In this document: positions 44,787 to 55,213 of the stretch, in pieces | How the letters are laid out: every line of letters starts with the position of its first letter | How positions within the stretch are numbered: the stretch's first letter is position 1 | Assembly (NCBI RefSeq): GCF_001039275.2 | Contig: NZ_CP030117.1 | Span: 3,720,001-3,784,000, forward strand | Direction: 5' to 3' | From: Brevibacillus brevis | Lineage (GTDB): Bacteria; Bacillota; Bacilli; Brevibacillales; Brevibacillaceae | Length of the DNA stretch: 64,000 nucleotides | Program-made: the position numbers and the translations under genes | Notes under the pieces: generated by a model | Seen by the model: only the letters and a program-made list of their open reading frames with translations | Told to the model about the DNA's origin: nothing | Databases searched by the model: none

Positions 44787-45878
44787 TTATTCGTTGTCCG
44801 TCCCTTCATCGCTCTCTACTTCTTTTGGATAAGCGATGCCTTCTTGGTCGGCTTGGGACTCGCTCTTGATATCGATCTTCCAGCCAGTCAGCTTGGCTGC
44901 CAGGCGTGCGTTTTGACCGCGCTTACCAATCGCCAGAGACAATTGATAATCAGGAACGATCACACGTGTAACCTTCTCCGCTACGTTAACCTCAACATGC
45001 AGCACTTTTGCAGGGCTGAGTGCATTGGCTACATACTCGGCAGGATCTTCAGACCAACGAACAATGTCGATCTTTTCGCCTTTCAGCTCTGTAACGATCG
45101 TTTGGACGCGCATGCCCTTAGGACCGACACAAGCCCCTACTGGATCAACATCTGCGTTGATGGAATGCACAGCGATCTTCGAGCGATCACCCGCTTCACG
45201 CGCAACAGATTTGATTTCAACCACACCGTCATATATTTCTGGCACTTCTAATTCGAAGAGGCGCTTCAAAAGCCCCGGGTGAGTACGGGAAACGACGATT
45301 TGCGGTCCTTTAGTGGTTTTCTCTACTTTGATGATGTATGCCTTCACACGATCTTGTGATTTAAAATCTTCGGATGGCATTTTTTCGGTGATCGGCATAA
45401 CGGCTTCCGCCTTACCCAGATCAATGTAATAATTGCGAGCGTCCATACGCTGAACGACGCCAGTTACGATATCGTCTTCACGCTCAATAAACTCGCTGTA
45501 GATCAAACCGCGCTCCGCTTCGCGAATGCGCTGCGTAACCACTTGCTTCGCTGTCTGAGCAGCAATACGACCGAAATCACGAGGCGTTACCTCGATTTCG
45601 ACGATGTCCTCCAGACGGAAGTTAGGATCGATTTCTTGTGCTGCTTCTTGAGAGATCTCTAGGCGCGGATCCAATACCTCTTCCACTACGTTCTTCCGCG
45701 CAAACACACGCACCATACCTGAATGACGATTTACATCCACCCGCACATTTTGGGCCGAGTTGAAGTTACGTTTGTATCCAGAGATAAGAGCCGCTTCGAT
45801 GGCCTCAATCAGTACGTCTTTGGTGATGCCTTTCTCTCTCTCAATGGCTTCTAAAGCCTCGATAAAATCGCCGTTCAT
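44787..45878 (-). CDS. nusA: Transcription termination/antitermination factor NusA
   Basis: 363 residues. N-terminal RNA polymerase-binding domain (about 1-125), S1 domain (about 135-200: GVVQRMDARNYYIDLGKAEAVMP), two KH domains (VDPVGACVGPKGMRVQ and SLAIGKRGQNARLAAKLTGWKIDI). A short acidic C-terminus replaces the repeats found in proteobacteria. ATG 45878 behind AAAGGAGGAGG. It sits 52 nt after rimP and ahead of rnpM. Confidence 0.97.
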   Translation of the reverse strand: MNGDFIEALEAIEREKGITKDVLIEAIEAALISGYKRNFNSAQNVRVDVNRHSGMVRVFARKNVVEEVLDPRLEISQEAAQEIDPNFRLEDIVEIEVTPRDFGRIAAQTAKQVVTQRIREAERGLIYSEFIEREDDIVTGVVQRMDARNYYIDLGKAEAVMPITEKMPSEDFKSQDRVKAYIIKVEKTTKGPQIVVSRTHPGLLKRLFELEVPEIYDGVVEIKSVAREAGDRSKIAVHSINADVDPVGACVGPKGMRVQTIVTELKGEKIDIVRWSEDPAEYVANALSPAKVLHVEVNVAEKVTRVIVPDYQLSLAIGKRGQNARLAAKLTGWKIDIKSESQADQEGIAYPKEVESDEGTDNE

Positions 45879-45930
45879 GACTTTCGTTGCCTCCTCCTTT
45901 ACTTACCACGGGCTACACAGGCCGCGACAA

Positions 45931-46389
45931 CTAAAAAATAATTGCCATTCTAGCCGTGTCAATTTGCTCTTGGGAAATTACATACGTTTTCTTTGCTTCT
46001 TTAACTGTCAGCTTGCCATCCTCATAGGATACCAGTTCGCCTTCGAACGTGGTTGCACCTTCTATTGGCTCTTTTGTTGTGATATGCACATTTCTGCCGA
46101 CAGCTTTCGTGTAATCCTTATCCTTGCGTAATGGGCGCTCAGCACCCGGCGAAGATACTTCTAAAAAGTATGCCGTAGGGATGGGATCTACTTCGTCTAG
46201 TTTTTCGCTCAGCTTCTCGCTGACAAGGCGGCAGTCATCGATGTCGATGTTGCCAGTTTCATTGTCGATAAACACGCGCAGAAACCAGTTGCTGCCTTCC
46301 TTTTTGTACTCGATGTCAACTAGCTCCAGGCCCAATCCTTCCACAATGGGCGTGACGAGTTCAGTGACGATGCCTGTTACCTTGCTCAA
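45931..46389 (-). CDS. rimP: Ribosome maturation factor RimP (TTG start)
   Basis: 152 residues; start TTG 46389 ([28 protein letters not shown]) 8 nt after AGGAGG. The N-terminal domain has the V-D-I-E-Y strand and [17 protein letters not shown]; the C-terminal SH3-like domain has [11 protein letters not shown]. Needed for 30S maturation. First gene of the rimP-nusA-infB operon, from a consensus promoter with a hairpin leader. Confidence 0.95.
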   Translation of the reverse strand: MSKVTGIVTELVTPIVEGLGLELVDIEYKKEGSNWFLRVFIDNETGNIDIDDCRLVSEKLSEKLDEVDPIPTAYFLEVSSPGAERPLRKDKDYTKAVGRNVHITTKEPIEGATTFEGELVSYEDGKLTVKEAKKTYVISQEQIDTARMAIIF

Positions 46390-46436
46390 GCAAGTACCTC
46401 CTTCTCATTTGAACCATGAGGTGTAGCCAGAAAGAA

Positions 46437-46456
46437 AGAGTGGGTTTCCCCACTCT
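46437..46456 (-). terminator. Hairpin in the rimP-nusA leader
   Basis: AGAGTGGG/CCCACTCT with a GAAA loop, followed on the minus strand by TTCTTTCT. It lies 32-51 nt into the transcript from the 46495-46523 promoter and so acts as an attenuator-like element rather than a polC terminator. Confidence 0.55.
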
Positions 46457-46494
46457 CGATCAGCCATGCGTATAAAACCAGTATTTCCAAAAAA

Positions 46495-46523
46495 ATTATA
46501 GCATAACAGCCCTCTGCTGACAA
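46495..46523 (-). promoter_or_regulatory. rimP-nusA-infB operon promoter
   Basis: TTGTCA (46518-46523) and TATAAT (46495-46500) with a 17-nt spacer: one of the best sigA matches in the window. Confidence 0.8.
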
Positions 46524-46556
46524 CCTTTGGATGATTGTGAGCCTTGTCTGGACGCC

Positions 46557-49500
46557 TTAGAACAAGGATAGCTGGTTGGATTCTGGCAATCCTTTCAAAG
46601 CACCTTGCTCGTCCAAGAACTCCAAAATGGTCTTGGAGATGCGGGATCGGGATAGGAGGTCCTCCTTGGACAAAAACTCCCCTTGCTCTCTCGCTTGCAC
46701 GATACTGATCGCTGCGTTCGTCCCTAAACCAGGCAGGGCGTTGAACGGAGCGATGAGGGAATCTCCTTCGATCAAGAAGCGGGTAGCGTCCGACTTGTAC
46801 AAATCAACGTTGACAAAACGGAAGCCACGTTCTACCATCTCGAGCGCCATCTCCAAAACAGTCAGTAATGCCTTTTCTTTAGGCTGTGCATCGTGTCCCT
46901 TGCCTTCGATTTCTTCAATCTTTTGCTTAATCGCCGCTGAGCCTTTAACCATCAGCGGAATGTCAAAGTCATCTGCGCGAACAGTGAAATACGTTGCGTA
47001 AAACTCCAATGGGCGATGAACCTTGAAGTAGGCAATCCGGACGGCCATCATGACGTAAGCAGTCGCGTGCGCCTTCGGGAACATGTACTTGATCCGCTGG
47101 CACGACTGAATATACCATTCTGGCACATTGTTATTGCGCATTTCTTCCTGATCGTCCTCAGGAACGCCTTTACCCTTACGCACGGACTCCATGATCTTAA
47201 AGGCGCGTGAAGGCTCTAGCCCTTTATAGATCAAATACACCATAATATCGTCACGACAACCAATTACGTCTGGCAACTTGCAGGTACCGTTTCTGATCAA
47301 GTCTTGTGCGTTGTTCAACCAAACGTCCGTACCATGAGAGAGTCCAGAAATCTGAACAAGCTCGGCAAACGTAGTCGGTTTCGTGTCTTCTAGCATCTGA
47401 CGTACGAATTTGGTTCCGAACTCAGGAATGCCAAGTGTCCCCATATTCGTACCGATTTGCTCCGGTGTAACCCCCAAGGCTTCCGTTGTACTGAAGATGG
47501 ACATCGTCTTTTTATCATCCAGTGGAATCGTCTTCGGGTCCATTCCCGTCAAGTCTTGCAGCATGCGAATGACAGTCGGATCATCGTGTCCAAGAATATC
47601 GAGTTTTAGCAAGTTGTCATGAATGGAGTGGAAGTCGAAATGAGTTGTGCGCCATTCTGACTCATTATCATCAGCCGGGAACTGAATCGGACAAAAATCT
47701 TCAATTTCCATGTAGTCAGGAACTACGATAATACCGCCCGGATGCTGTCCTGTCGTCCTTTTTACACCTGTACAGCCGTTGACGATCCTGGATATCTCTG
47801 CATTGCGCAACGTCATGCCACGCTCATCGGCATACTTTCGCACGTAGCCATACGCTGTTTTTTCCGCAACGGTACCAATCGTTCCTGCACGATATACGTA
47901 ATCCGCTCCGAAAAGCTCTTGTGTGTACTTGTGTGCACGGGGCTGATAATCACCGGAGAAGTTCAAGTCAATATCCGGTACTTTATCTCCTTTAAAGCCG
48001 AGGAACGTCTCGAACGGGATATCCTGGCCGTCCTTGGCATACATGGTCCCACATTCTGTACATGCTTTATCCTCCAAGTCAAACCCAGAGGCTATTGAAC
48101 CATCTGTAATAAACTCGCTGTGCTTGCAATTTGGGCAACGATAGTGAGGGGGCAATGGGTTTACCTCTGTAATCTCAGACATCGTTGCAACAAAAGACGA
48201 GCCTACAGACCCACGTGAACCTACCAGGTAACCATCATTCAACGATTTCGTTACCAAACGCTGCGAAATCAAATAAATCACACCGAAGCCGTGCTTGATG
48301 ATACTGGTCAATTCTTTTTCCAAGCGATGCTCGACCAGTTCGGGCAATGGGTCACCATATAACGACCTTGCTTTGTCGTAGCACATTTGACGAAGCTCAT
48401 CGTCTGCCCCTTCAATGATCGGCGTGTACAGCTTGTCTGGAATCGGACTAATATCCTCAATCATATCCGCAATGGCATTCGTATTTGTTACGACAATTTC
48501 TTTTGCGGTCTCTTCTCCCAAAAAGGAAAACGCCTCTAGCATCTCTTCCGTTGTATGCAAGTAAAGCGGCGGTTGGTTGCCTGCGGTTGGATCTCCTTTT
48601 GACAATAAGAAAACATCGCGGAAGATTTCATCCTGGGGATTCAGAAAATGCACATCCCCAGTGGCAACGACCAGCTTGCCGAGCTCTTTTCCCATTTCGA
48701 CAATCTTTTCATGATAGCCTTTCATCGTCTCCAGCGAAGGAATTTCTTCATTACGCAACAGTGGTGAGTAATGAGCGATCGGCTGTAATTCCAAAAAGTC
48801 GTAAAAAGCAGCAACTTCCTTCAACTCTTCCGGTGACTTACCACGGAGAATCGATTGCATGAGTTCTCCGTCTTTGCACGCCGTACCAATTAGCAAGCCT
48901 TCGCGGTATTTGGTCAGTTGGCTTCGCTGAATTCGGGGCCAACGGAAGAAAGTTTCCACATGGGAACGACTCACGAGCTTGTACAGGTTTTTAAGGCCTT
49001 CTTTATTTTGCACGAGAATCGTCGCATGGAATGGACGTCCACTCTTGTAATCCGCCTCTTCGTTGCTTTTTTCATTCAGTTCAGCAAGCGATTTGATTTC
49101 CGCTTCTTTTATGTCCTTCAACATTTGCTGGAACACGTGAGCCAAGGCAACAGTATCGTCCAACGCACGGTGAGCATTGATGAGCTCGACGTTGAACTTT
49201 TTCGCTAATGATCCCAAACGATAATTGCGCATTCCTTTGTACATCAAACGAGCCAAAGGCAGCGTATCTAAAAATGGATTGCTCCATGGCTCCATGCCAA
49301 TCCGTTTGGCGCAGGCGTTAATAAACGCTTTGTCAAACTCAGCATTATGCGCAACCAGGATGGCGTCACCAGTAAAATCTTTGAATTTGCGGAGCACCAC
49401 ATCGAGTGTCTCTTGCCCACGGAGCATTTCGTTGGTAATCCCCGTAATCTCGGTTGTCTTTGGCCCAATTTCCAATTGAGGGTCAATCAGCTCCGTCCAT

Positions 49501-50861
49501 TGGTCGACAATTTCTGAGCCTTTCATTTTGACAGCAGCGATCTCGATGATGGTATGTTCTGAGGCGTTTAACCCCGTCGTCTCCGTATCAAATACGACGT
49601 ATTCGGTGTTTTCATCAATAGCAAGATTATTGTCTGCTTGCAGGTTGTAAACGATATCGATACCATCCTCGACTACGTATGCTTCCATACCGAGAATGCA
49701 TTTGATGTTGTTCTTTTTGGCGATGGAATACGCCTCTGGGAAAGCCTGCACGACACCATGGTCAGTGACAGCAATTGCTTTATGACCCCACTTTGCTGCT
49801 GTCGATACCAGTGATTTTACGGATGCAACGGCATCCAGCGCACTCATCGGCGTATGGCAGTGGAGCTCAACACGTTTCTCTTCCGCATGATCCTTGCGAA
49901 TGACCTGCTCAATCTGGTTTAAATCATTGGCATTCATCACAAGATCGCGTACAAACGTGTCATGCTGTACACTTCCCCGTACTTTCACCCACATGCCGTC
50001 TTTTAGCAATTCAAGCATTTTCACGTCTTCTTTATCGCGGGAGAACATCTTCACCGTGAGAGAATCCGTATAGTCTGAAACGTTAAAAGTGAGCAAATGG
50101 CGTCCACTGCGAAGCTCTTTTACTTCTACGTTAAATACGGTTCCTTGAATGACGATACGGCGTTCCTCATCTTGAATCTCGCAAATCGGGATCGGCGCAT
50201 CTTTGATTTCATAGCCCATCATGAGCGTAGTGACAGCCTCAGTTTTATCAGACGATTTGCTATCTTGCGCAACAGCCGTCATCACAACTTCTACGAGAGC
50301 ACGCTCTTCCTCTTTACGTTGCTCCTCAAAGGCCTTATAGGCGTCATCGCTTTCTTCCCCATGGAAAGTAAAGCGCATCGAGCAATCGGTAGCCTTCTGG
50401 AAAGCAGCCAAAAGCTCATTATCCGCTCGCTTACGCTTGGCAACCTCAACGGACATCTCCGTTGGCAGGTACACCTTGACCTCCTGTTGGTCAACTTGCT
50501 TACGCGCTTGACGCATCGTAACGGCCAAGGAGTTCAGAGTTGGCTCTAGCCCCGCCAGTAATACATCCCAATACTCTTCGACTACGTGATCGAGTGACGG
50601 CTTTTGTAGATAGCGAAATCGGGTATCTACTTTGGCTAGATGTGAAAATGTATGCGTCAATCGCTTGGTAAAAGCTGCATAAACATCCGCAGGTATCATT
50701 CTCGGGAGGGCAAAGTGAAAAACCCATTCTTTGTTTTGTTTATACAGCTCTAGCTTTTCAATCTGAGCATCAAGAAAAAATCGCTCCAACCATTCGTCAG
50801 GAACTTCCATTTGCTTGACCAATAGGGAGAAGCGATGTTTTTGCTCTTGTAAACGGTCCAC
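46557..50861 (-). CDS. polC: DNA polymerase III alpha subunit, Gram-positive PolC
   Basis: 1434-residue replicative polymerase with built-in proofreading. An N-terminal domain and OB fold (about 240-320) precede the PHP domain, which is split by the exonuclease: PHP start ELHCHTPMSALDAV (about 330), then DnaQ-type exonuclease VVFDTETTGLN (about 423) with HNAEFD, then the PHP remainder and catalytic core with PDIDLNFSGDYQ (catalytic Asp pair) and a thumb and fingers region with GYLVGSRGSVGSS. Start GTG 50861 behind AAGGTGGG. It follows proS, as in B. subtilis. No terminator was found after it, so read-through into the rimP operon is possible. Confidence 0.97.
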   Translation of the reverse strand: MDRLQEQKHRFSLLVKQMEVPDEWLERFFLDAQIEKLELYKQNKEWVFHFALPRMIPADVYAAFTKRLTHTFSHLAKVDTRFRYLQKPSLDHVVEEYWDVLLAGLEPTLNSLAVTMRQARKQVDQQEVKVYLPTEMSVEVAKRKRADNELLAAFQKATDCSMRFTFHGEESDDAYKAFEEQRKEEERALVEVVMTAVAQDSKSSDKTEAVTTLMMGYEIKDAPIPICEIQDEERRIVIQGTVFNVEVKELRSGRHLLTFNVSDYTDSLTVKMFSRDKEDVKMLELLKDGMWVKVRGSVQHDTFVRDLVMNANDLNQIEQVIRKDHAEEKRVELHCHTPMSALDAVASVKSLVSTAAKWGHKAIAVTDHGVVQAFPEAYSIAKKNNIKCILGMEAYVVEDGIDIVYNLQADNNLAIDENTEYVVFDTETTGLNASEHTIIEIAAVKMKGSEIVDQWTELIDPQLEIGPKTTEITGITNEMLRGQETLDVVLRKFKDFTGDAILVAHNAEFDKAFINACAKRIGMEPWSNPFLDTLPLARLMYKGMRNYRLGSLAKKFNVELINAHRALDDTVALAHVFQQMLKDIKEAEIKSLAELNEKSNEEADYKSGRPFHATILVQNKEGLKNLYKLVSRSHVETFFRWPRIQRSQLTKYREGLLIGTACKDGELMQSILRGKSPEELKEVAAFYDFLELQPIAHYSPLLRNEEIPSLETMKGYHEKIVEMGKELGKLVVATGDVHFLNPQDEIFRDVFLLSKGDPTAGNQPPLYLHTTEEMLEAFSFLGEETAKEIVVTNTNAIADMIEDISPIPDKLYTPIIEGADDELRQMCYDKARSLYGDPLPELVEHRLEKELTSIIKHGFGVIYLISQRLVTKSLNDGYLVGSRGSVGSSFVATMSEITEVNPLPPHYRCPNCKHSEFITDGSIASGFDLEDKACTECGTMYAKDGQDIPFETFLGFKGDKVPDIDLNFSGDYQPRAHKYTQELFGADYVYRAGTIGTVAEKTAYGYVRKYADERGMTLRNAEISRIVNGCTGVKRTTGQHPGGIIVVPDYMEIEDFCPIQFPADDNESEWRTTHFDFHSIHDNLLKLDILGHDDPTVIRMLQDLTGMDPKTIPLDDKKTMSIFSTTEALGVTPEQIGTNMGTLGIPEFGTKFVRQMLEDTKPTTFAELVQISGLSHGTDVWLNNAQDLIRNGTCKLPDVIGCRDDIMVYLIYKGLEPSRAFKIMESVRKGKGVPEDDQEEMRNNNVPEWYIQSCQRIKYMFPKAHATAYVMMAVRIAYFKVHRPLEFYATYFTVRADDFDIPLMVKGSAAIKQKIEEIEGKGHDAQPKEKALLTVLEMALEMVERGFRFVNVDLYKSDATRFLIEGDSLIAPFNALPGLGTNAAISIVQAREQGEFLSKEDLLSRSRISKTILEFLDEQGALKGLPESNQLSLF

Positions 50862-50898
50862 GGTTTTCCCACCTTCCCTATAAGTGAGCGTTCAAACA

Positions 50899-50936
50899 AG
50901 AAAAAGAGGCACTCCCCATTAATCTAGGGGAGTACC
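50899..50936 (-). terminator. Terminator after proS
   Basis: GGTACTCCCC pairs with GGGGAGTGCC (one G-U) across a 9-nt loop (50908-50936). It is followed on the minus strand by TCTTTTTC. Confidence 0.85.
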
Positions 50937-50977
50937 CCGTAAAAATTCGACAAAATCCTTCTTATTCCTGCATGCAA

Positions 50978-52726
50978 CTAGTTACCGAACAAGGCAGCTC
51001 CAGTTTGGTCAACACAAGATAAGAAGCCTTTTACTTCATCGACCAATTGATCCAGCTTCACATCATGTGCTTCACCGTTTTTGCGGATACGCACTTCCAC
51101 GGTTCCTTCTTGTGCCGCTTTATCAGAAACCGTAATACGCAGAGGCAATCCAATCAAATCCGCGTCTTTAAACTTCACACCAGCACGCTCAGGACGATCG
51201 TCAAACAAAACTTCTACGCCAGCCTTGCGCAATGCTTCTGTAATTTGTTCACTAGCTTGACGTTGCTCTTCTACTTTAACATTGACCGGAATCACATGCA
51301 CATGGAAAGGGGCAACAGATACTGGCCAAATGATACCATTTTCATCATTGTTCTGCTCAATCACTGCCGCAATCGTACGAGATACACCGATTCCGTAGCA
51401 ACCCATGATCATTGGTTGACTACGACCGTTCTCATCAAGATACGTAGCACCCATCGCTGTGGAGTATTTCGTACCCAGCTTGAATACGTGACCGACTTCT
51501 ACACCACGTGCAAACTTGATAACACCACCTGTACGAGGGCACTCGTCACCTTCTGTAATGTTACGCAAGTCAGCGTACTTGGAAACGGTGAAATCACGAC
51601 CAGCAACTACGTGAGTCAGATGATAATCCGTTTCATTGGCACCGACGACACCATCATAAACATCTTGAACAAAATTGTCCGCGATGATTTCCACTTTTTC
51701 AGGATCAATCCCAACTGGGCCAACAAATCCTACAGGCGCTCCTGTTACCGAAACGATATCTGCTTCAGAAGCCAGTCCTACGATCGTCGCATCGTACAAG
51801 TTCTTCAGCTTCACTTCATTGATCTCATGATCACCGCGTACCAGCACCATAACCAGCTTGTCGTCTACGCGATAAATGAGGCTCTTGATGATTTGCTTTG
51901 CTTCGATTTGCAGTGCTTGTACCAATTGGTCAATCGTTTTGGTGCCAGGCGTGTGCAATTTTTCGCGAGCTGGCGCTTCTGTTGCTGGCTTCGCCGATGG
52001 CTTGTACACGACTTCTGCCTTTTCCAAGTTGGCCGCATAATCGCCTTCTTCAGAATAAGCAATCGTGTCTTCCCCAATGTCGCACAACGCCATGAATTCG
52101 TAAGTGCCTTTTCCGCCGATTGCACCTGCATCCGCTTCTACTGCACGGAAGTTCAAGCCTACACGGGTAAAGATGTTCGTGTACGCATCATACATAGCCT
52201 GGAAGTTGCGATCCAGACCTTCCTGTGACGTGTCGAAAGAGTAAGCATCCTTCATAATAAACTCGCGGCAACGAATCAAACCGAAGCGGGGACGCACTTC
52301 ATCACGGAACTTGGTTTGAATTTGATAAAGGTTGATCGGGAGTTTTTTGTAAGAGTTAATCTCATCACGCACGAGACTCGTAATGACTTCTTCGTGGGTT
52401 GGACCCAAGGCAAAAGGACGATCATGACGATCACGCAGGCGAACGAGCTCGGGACCGTACACATCCCAGCGGCCCGTTTGATGCCACAGCTCAGCTGGTT
52501 GCATCGCTGGCATCAACAGCTCTTGTCCCCCAGCATTGTTCATTTCTTCACGCACAATCGCTTGGATTTTGTGCAGGGAACGGAGCGCCAGGGGCAGGTA
52601 CGTATAAATACCGGAAGCCAGTTGGCGGGCCATACCTGCGCGGAGCAGCAGCTTGTGGCTGGCAATCTCCGCGTCGGATGGCACTTCCCGCAGGGTAGGG
52701 ATCAACATTTGACTTTGCTTCAACAC
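50978..52726 (-). CDS. proS: Prolyl-tRNA synthetase, bacterial ProS type
   Basis: 582 residues from GTG 52726, 8 nt after AGGAGG; the next codon TTG 52723 is an alternative. The open frame to 52756 is longer but overlaps the ribosome site. Class II motifs: [14 protein letters not shown] (about 38-51), [25 protein letters not shown] (motif 2), an editing insertion (about 225-390) and [10 protein letters not shown] (motif 3) near 440. The C-terminal anticodon-binding domain follows. Bacterial-type with the editing domain, unlike the eukaryote-like form. Confidence 0.95.
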   Translation of the reverse strand: MLKQSQMLIPTLREVPSDAEIASHKLLLRAGMARQLASGIYTYLPLALRSLHKIQAIVREEMNNAGGQELLMPAMQPAELWHQTGRWDVYGPELVRLRDRHDRPFALGPTHEEVITSLVRDEINSYKKLPINLYQIQTKFRDEVRPRFGLIRCREFIMKDAYSFDTSQEGLDRNFQAMYDAYTNIFTRVGLNFRAVEADAGAIGGKGTYEFMALCDIGEDTIAYSEEGDYAANLEKAEVVYKPSAKPATEAPAREKLHTPGTKTIDQLVQALQIEAKQIIKSLIYRVDDKLVMVLVRGDHEINEVKLKNLYDATIVGLASEADIVSVTGAPVGFVGPVGIDPEKVEIIADNFVQDVYDGVVGANETDYHLTHVVAGRDFTVSKYADLRNITEGDECPRTGGVIKFARGVEVGHVFKLGTKYSTAMGATYLDENGRSQPMIMGCYGIGVSRTIAAVIEQNNDENGIIWPVSVAPFHVHVIPVNVKVEEQRQASEQITEALRKAGVEVLFDDRPERAGVKFKDADLIGLPLRITVSDKAAQEGTVEVRIRKNGEAHDVKLDQLVDEVKGFLSCVDQTGAALFGN

Positions 52727-52766
52727 GTGCGTGTCCTCCTTATGCCTTATCAGCAATCAACGTGCA

Positions 52767-53849
52767 TTATCCTACAGTAGTAGGTTTTTGCTCGTTTACC
52801 ATTTCGTTAATTTCTTTCATCAGCTCTTCAAACAACTCGGTTTCTTTTACTTTCCGAACAATTTCACCATTACGGAAAATCAAGCCCTCGCCATTTCCGC
52901 CGGCAACGCCTACATCTGCTTCACGAGCTTCACCTGGGCCATTTACCGCGCATCCCATTACCGCTACTTTTAACGGTACTTTCAGCGTGGAAATAGCATC
53001 CTCGACTTTTGTTGCCAAGCCGATCAGGTCAATTGCGCATCGACCGCAAGATGGGCATGCAATGACCACTGGATCGTTGTTCACGATATCCAAGCTGCGA
53101 AGGATTTGTTTTGCTACTTTAATTTCTTCAACTGGATCAGCCGTCAGGGATACACGGATGGTGTCACCGATTCCCATCGACAATACCGTTCCGATTCCAA
53201 CGGAAGACTTAATGCTGCCAGAGAACTGTGTACCTGCTTCTGTTACACCGACGTGCAGCGGATAGTTACGTTTCTGTGCCATCAACGAATAGGTTTGGAT
53301 CATCGTTGGAACATCGGAAGACTTCAAGGAAATGACGATGTTGTCGTAATTCAAGTCTTCCAGAATTTGCACGTGGTCGATTGCACTTTCTACGATCGCT
53401 TCCGGAGATGGGTACCCGTATTTTTCCAAAAGCCTTCTCTCTACTGAACCGGAGTTGACTCCGATACGGATCGGAACATTGCGCTCACGGCACGCTTCCA
53501 CTACGCGTTGCGTTTTTTCTTTTGAACCGATGTTTCCTGGGTTAATCCGAATTTTATCAATTCCGCTCTCCAGCGCAATCAATGCCAGCTTGTGGTCGAA
53601 ATGAATGTCGGCAACGAGTGGCAATGGGGAGCGTTCTTTAATTTTTTTGATGGCACGGGCTGCATCCTCATTGATGACGGCCAAGCGAACAATTTGGCAA
53701 CCGACATCGTGCAGTCTCTGAATCTCGGCCAGAGTTTTTTCTACATCACGCGTGTCTGCTGTCGTCATCGATTGGATGACTACGCTTTTTTGGCCCCCGA
53801 TTTGCACTCCACCTACAAAAACCGGTTTCGTCTCCTCGCGCTTGAACAT
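52767..53849 (-). CDS. ispG: (E)-4-hydroxy-3-methylbut-2-enyl-diphosphate synthase
   Basis: 360 residues; also called GcpE. TIM barrel with VQSMTTADTRDV (about 24-35) and INPGNIGSKE (about 101-110), then the C-terminal [4Fe-4S] domain with CPSCGRC and CAVNGPGEA. Penultimate enzyme of the MEP isoprenoid pathway; dxr, two genes upstream, is the second. Its place between rseP and proS is not the B. subtilis order, but rseP-ispG pairs occur in other Bacillota. Start ATG 53849. Confidence 0.95.
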   Translation of the reverse strand: MFKREETKPVFVGGVQIGGQKSVVIQSMTTADTRDVEKTLAEIQRLHDVGCQIVRLAVINEDAARAIKKIKERSPLPLVADIHFDHKLALIALESGIDKIRINPGNIGSKEKTQRVVEACRERNVPIRIGVNSGSVERRLLEKYGYPSPEAIVESAIDHVQILEDLNYDNIVISLKSSDVPTMIQTYSLMAQKRNYPLHVGVTEAGTQFSGSIKSSVGIGTVLSMGIGDTIRVSLTADPVEEIKVAKQILRSLDIVNNDPVVIACPSCGRCAIDLIGLATKVEDAISTLKVPLKVAVMGCAVNGPGEAREADVGVAGGNGEGLIFRNGEIVRKVKETELFEELMKEINEMVNEQKPTTVG

Positions 53850-53904
53850 TTTGCACCATCCTTTTAGGTATGTCTGTTTTTCTTTCTATCGTGTTAGTAC
53901 GTGA

Positions 53905-55170
53905 TTAGGAGAACAATCGTTGCAGATCATTCCACGTCACTACCAAAATCAGCAACATCAAAAAGGCAAAGCCCAAGAAATGAACCATTCCTTCTTTATG
54001 CGGGTCAACAGGTCGACCACGCAGCGCCTCTACTCCCAAGAATGCGAGACGTCCGCCGTCCAAAGCTGGCAACGGCAACAGATTGAACAATCCAAGGTTA
54101 ATGCTCAATACAGCAGCCCATTTCAACAGAATCGCCATGCCTTGTTGCGCAACCTCTCCAGTCATCTTGAAAATACCGACTGGACCACTCAAGTCCTTCA
54201 ATCCGTATTCCCCAGTTACGAGCATTCCCAAGCTTTTCAGGATCATCACCGTAAAATCGTAAGTGTTGGTAGCACCGGATTTCAGAACTTCCCCTGGGGC
54301 AAACGTGGTTGCATTGGTTACCATAATTTTGCCCACGTTGTTTTCGTCTTTTCCTACTTTAACTGGCACAGTCATACGCTGTCCATTGCGCTCGTACTCA
54401 AAGGTTAACTGTTGGTCCGGCGCTTTGCTAATCTTCTCGACAACGTCTTTCCACGAGGATACAGGCTGACCCTGAATCGCGATCACCTTATCACCTGGCA
54501 ATAATCCGGCTTGAGCAGCAGGTCCTCCCGGGATCACATTTCCCAGATAGCTACCATTCGGTACGCCGTACAAGAAGCCGATCACGATAAACAAAACAAA
54601 CGCCAGCAAAAAGTTGGCTGCAGGTCCTGCAAAAATCGCCCAAAAACGTTGTGAAACTGTCTTGCCTTTGAACTGTCTGTTCAGAGGGGCAATCTGTACT
54701 TCTTCTCCATCCTTGACCAGCTGAGCCTGTGGATGTACAGCAAATGTCTTCTGCTCTCCATCCACTTCAAGCACGATATTTAAATTTTGCTCCAGATCAA
54801 ATTGTACGACTGTACCGGTGATCGCACGAGCGGAACCAGAACTTGGCCCATCGAGCAAAATATGTGTGACCTTTCCTAACGCATCCCGCTCCACGCTTAC
54901 TTCCATGTGCGGTTTCAACATATCCATCTCCGGGTCTTCCCCCGCCATGCGAACGAGACCGCCGATGGGTAACAGGCGTAAGGTGTATTCCGTTTCTCCC
55001 CGCTTCACGCGAAAAATTTTTGGCCCCATTCCCAGTGCAAATTCACGACATAAGATCCCTGCCTTCTTGGCCAGAAGGAAGTGTCCTAGTTCGTGCACAA
55101 AGACAAGTACCCCAAATACAACTACAATCGCGAGAATTGATTCAACGGAATCCAGGTTGGGCAAAGGCAA
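53905..55170 (-). CDS. rseP: Site-2 intramembrane zinc metalloprotease RseP/RasP (TTG start)
   Basis: 421 residues from TTG 55170 (MPLPNLDSVESILA), 8 nt after AAGGTGG; the GTG at 55182 overlaps that site. Cleaves transmembrane anti-sigma factors and signal-peptide remnants. Helix 1 carries the zinc motif HELGH (26-30). A periplasmic/extracellular region with a PDZ domain (about 180-260: IPGGPAAQAGLLPGDKVI) follows, and the second metal ligand lies in NLLPLPALDGGR near 375. Four or more hydrophobic helices. It follows dxr by 43 nt. An extra insertion (about 90-160: LLDGPSSGSARAITG to QPKDGEEVQ region) precedes the PDZ. Confidence 0.93.
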   Translation of the reverse strand: MPLPNLDSVESILAIVVVFGVLVFVHELGHFLLAKKAGILCREFALGMGPKIFRVKRGETEYTLRLLPIGGLVRMAGEDPEMDMLKPHMEVSVERDALGKVTHILLDGPSSGSARAITGTVVQFDLEQNLNIVLEVDGEQKTFAVHPQAQLVKDGEEVQIAPLNRQFKGKTVSQRFWAIFAGPAANFLLAFVLFIVIGFLYGVPNGSYLGNVIPGGPAAQAGLLPGDKVIAIQGQPVSSWKDVVEKISKAPDQQLTFEYERNGQRMTVPVKVGKDENNVGKIMVTNATTFAPGEVLKSGATNTYDFTVMILKSLGMLVTGEYGLKDLSGPVGIFKMTGEVAQQGMAILLKWAAVLSINLGLFNLLPLPALDGGRLAFLGVEALRGRPVDPHKEGMVHFLGFAFLMLLILVVTWNDLQRLFS

Positions 55171-55213
55171 GTGAACAGCCACCTTTCTGTCAAGTATCTA
55201 ACACTCATATTCC

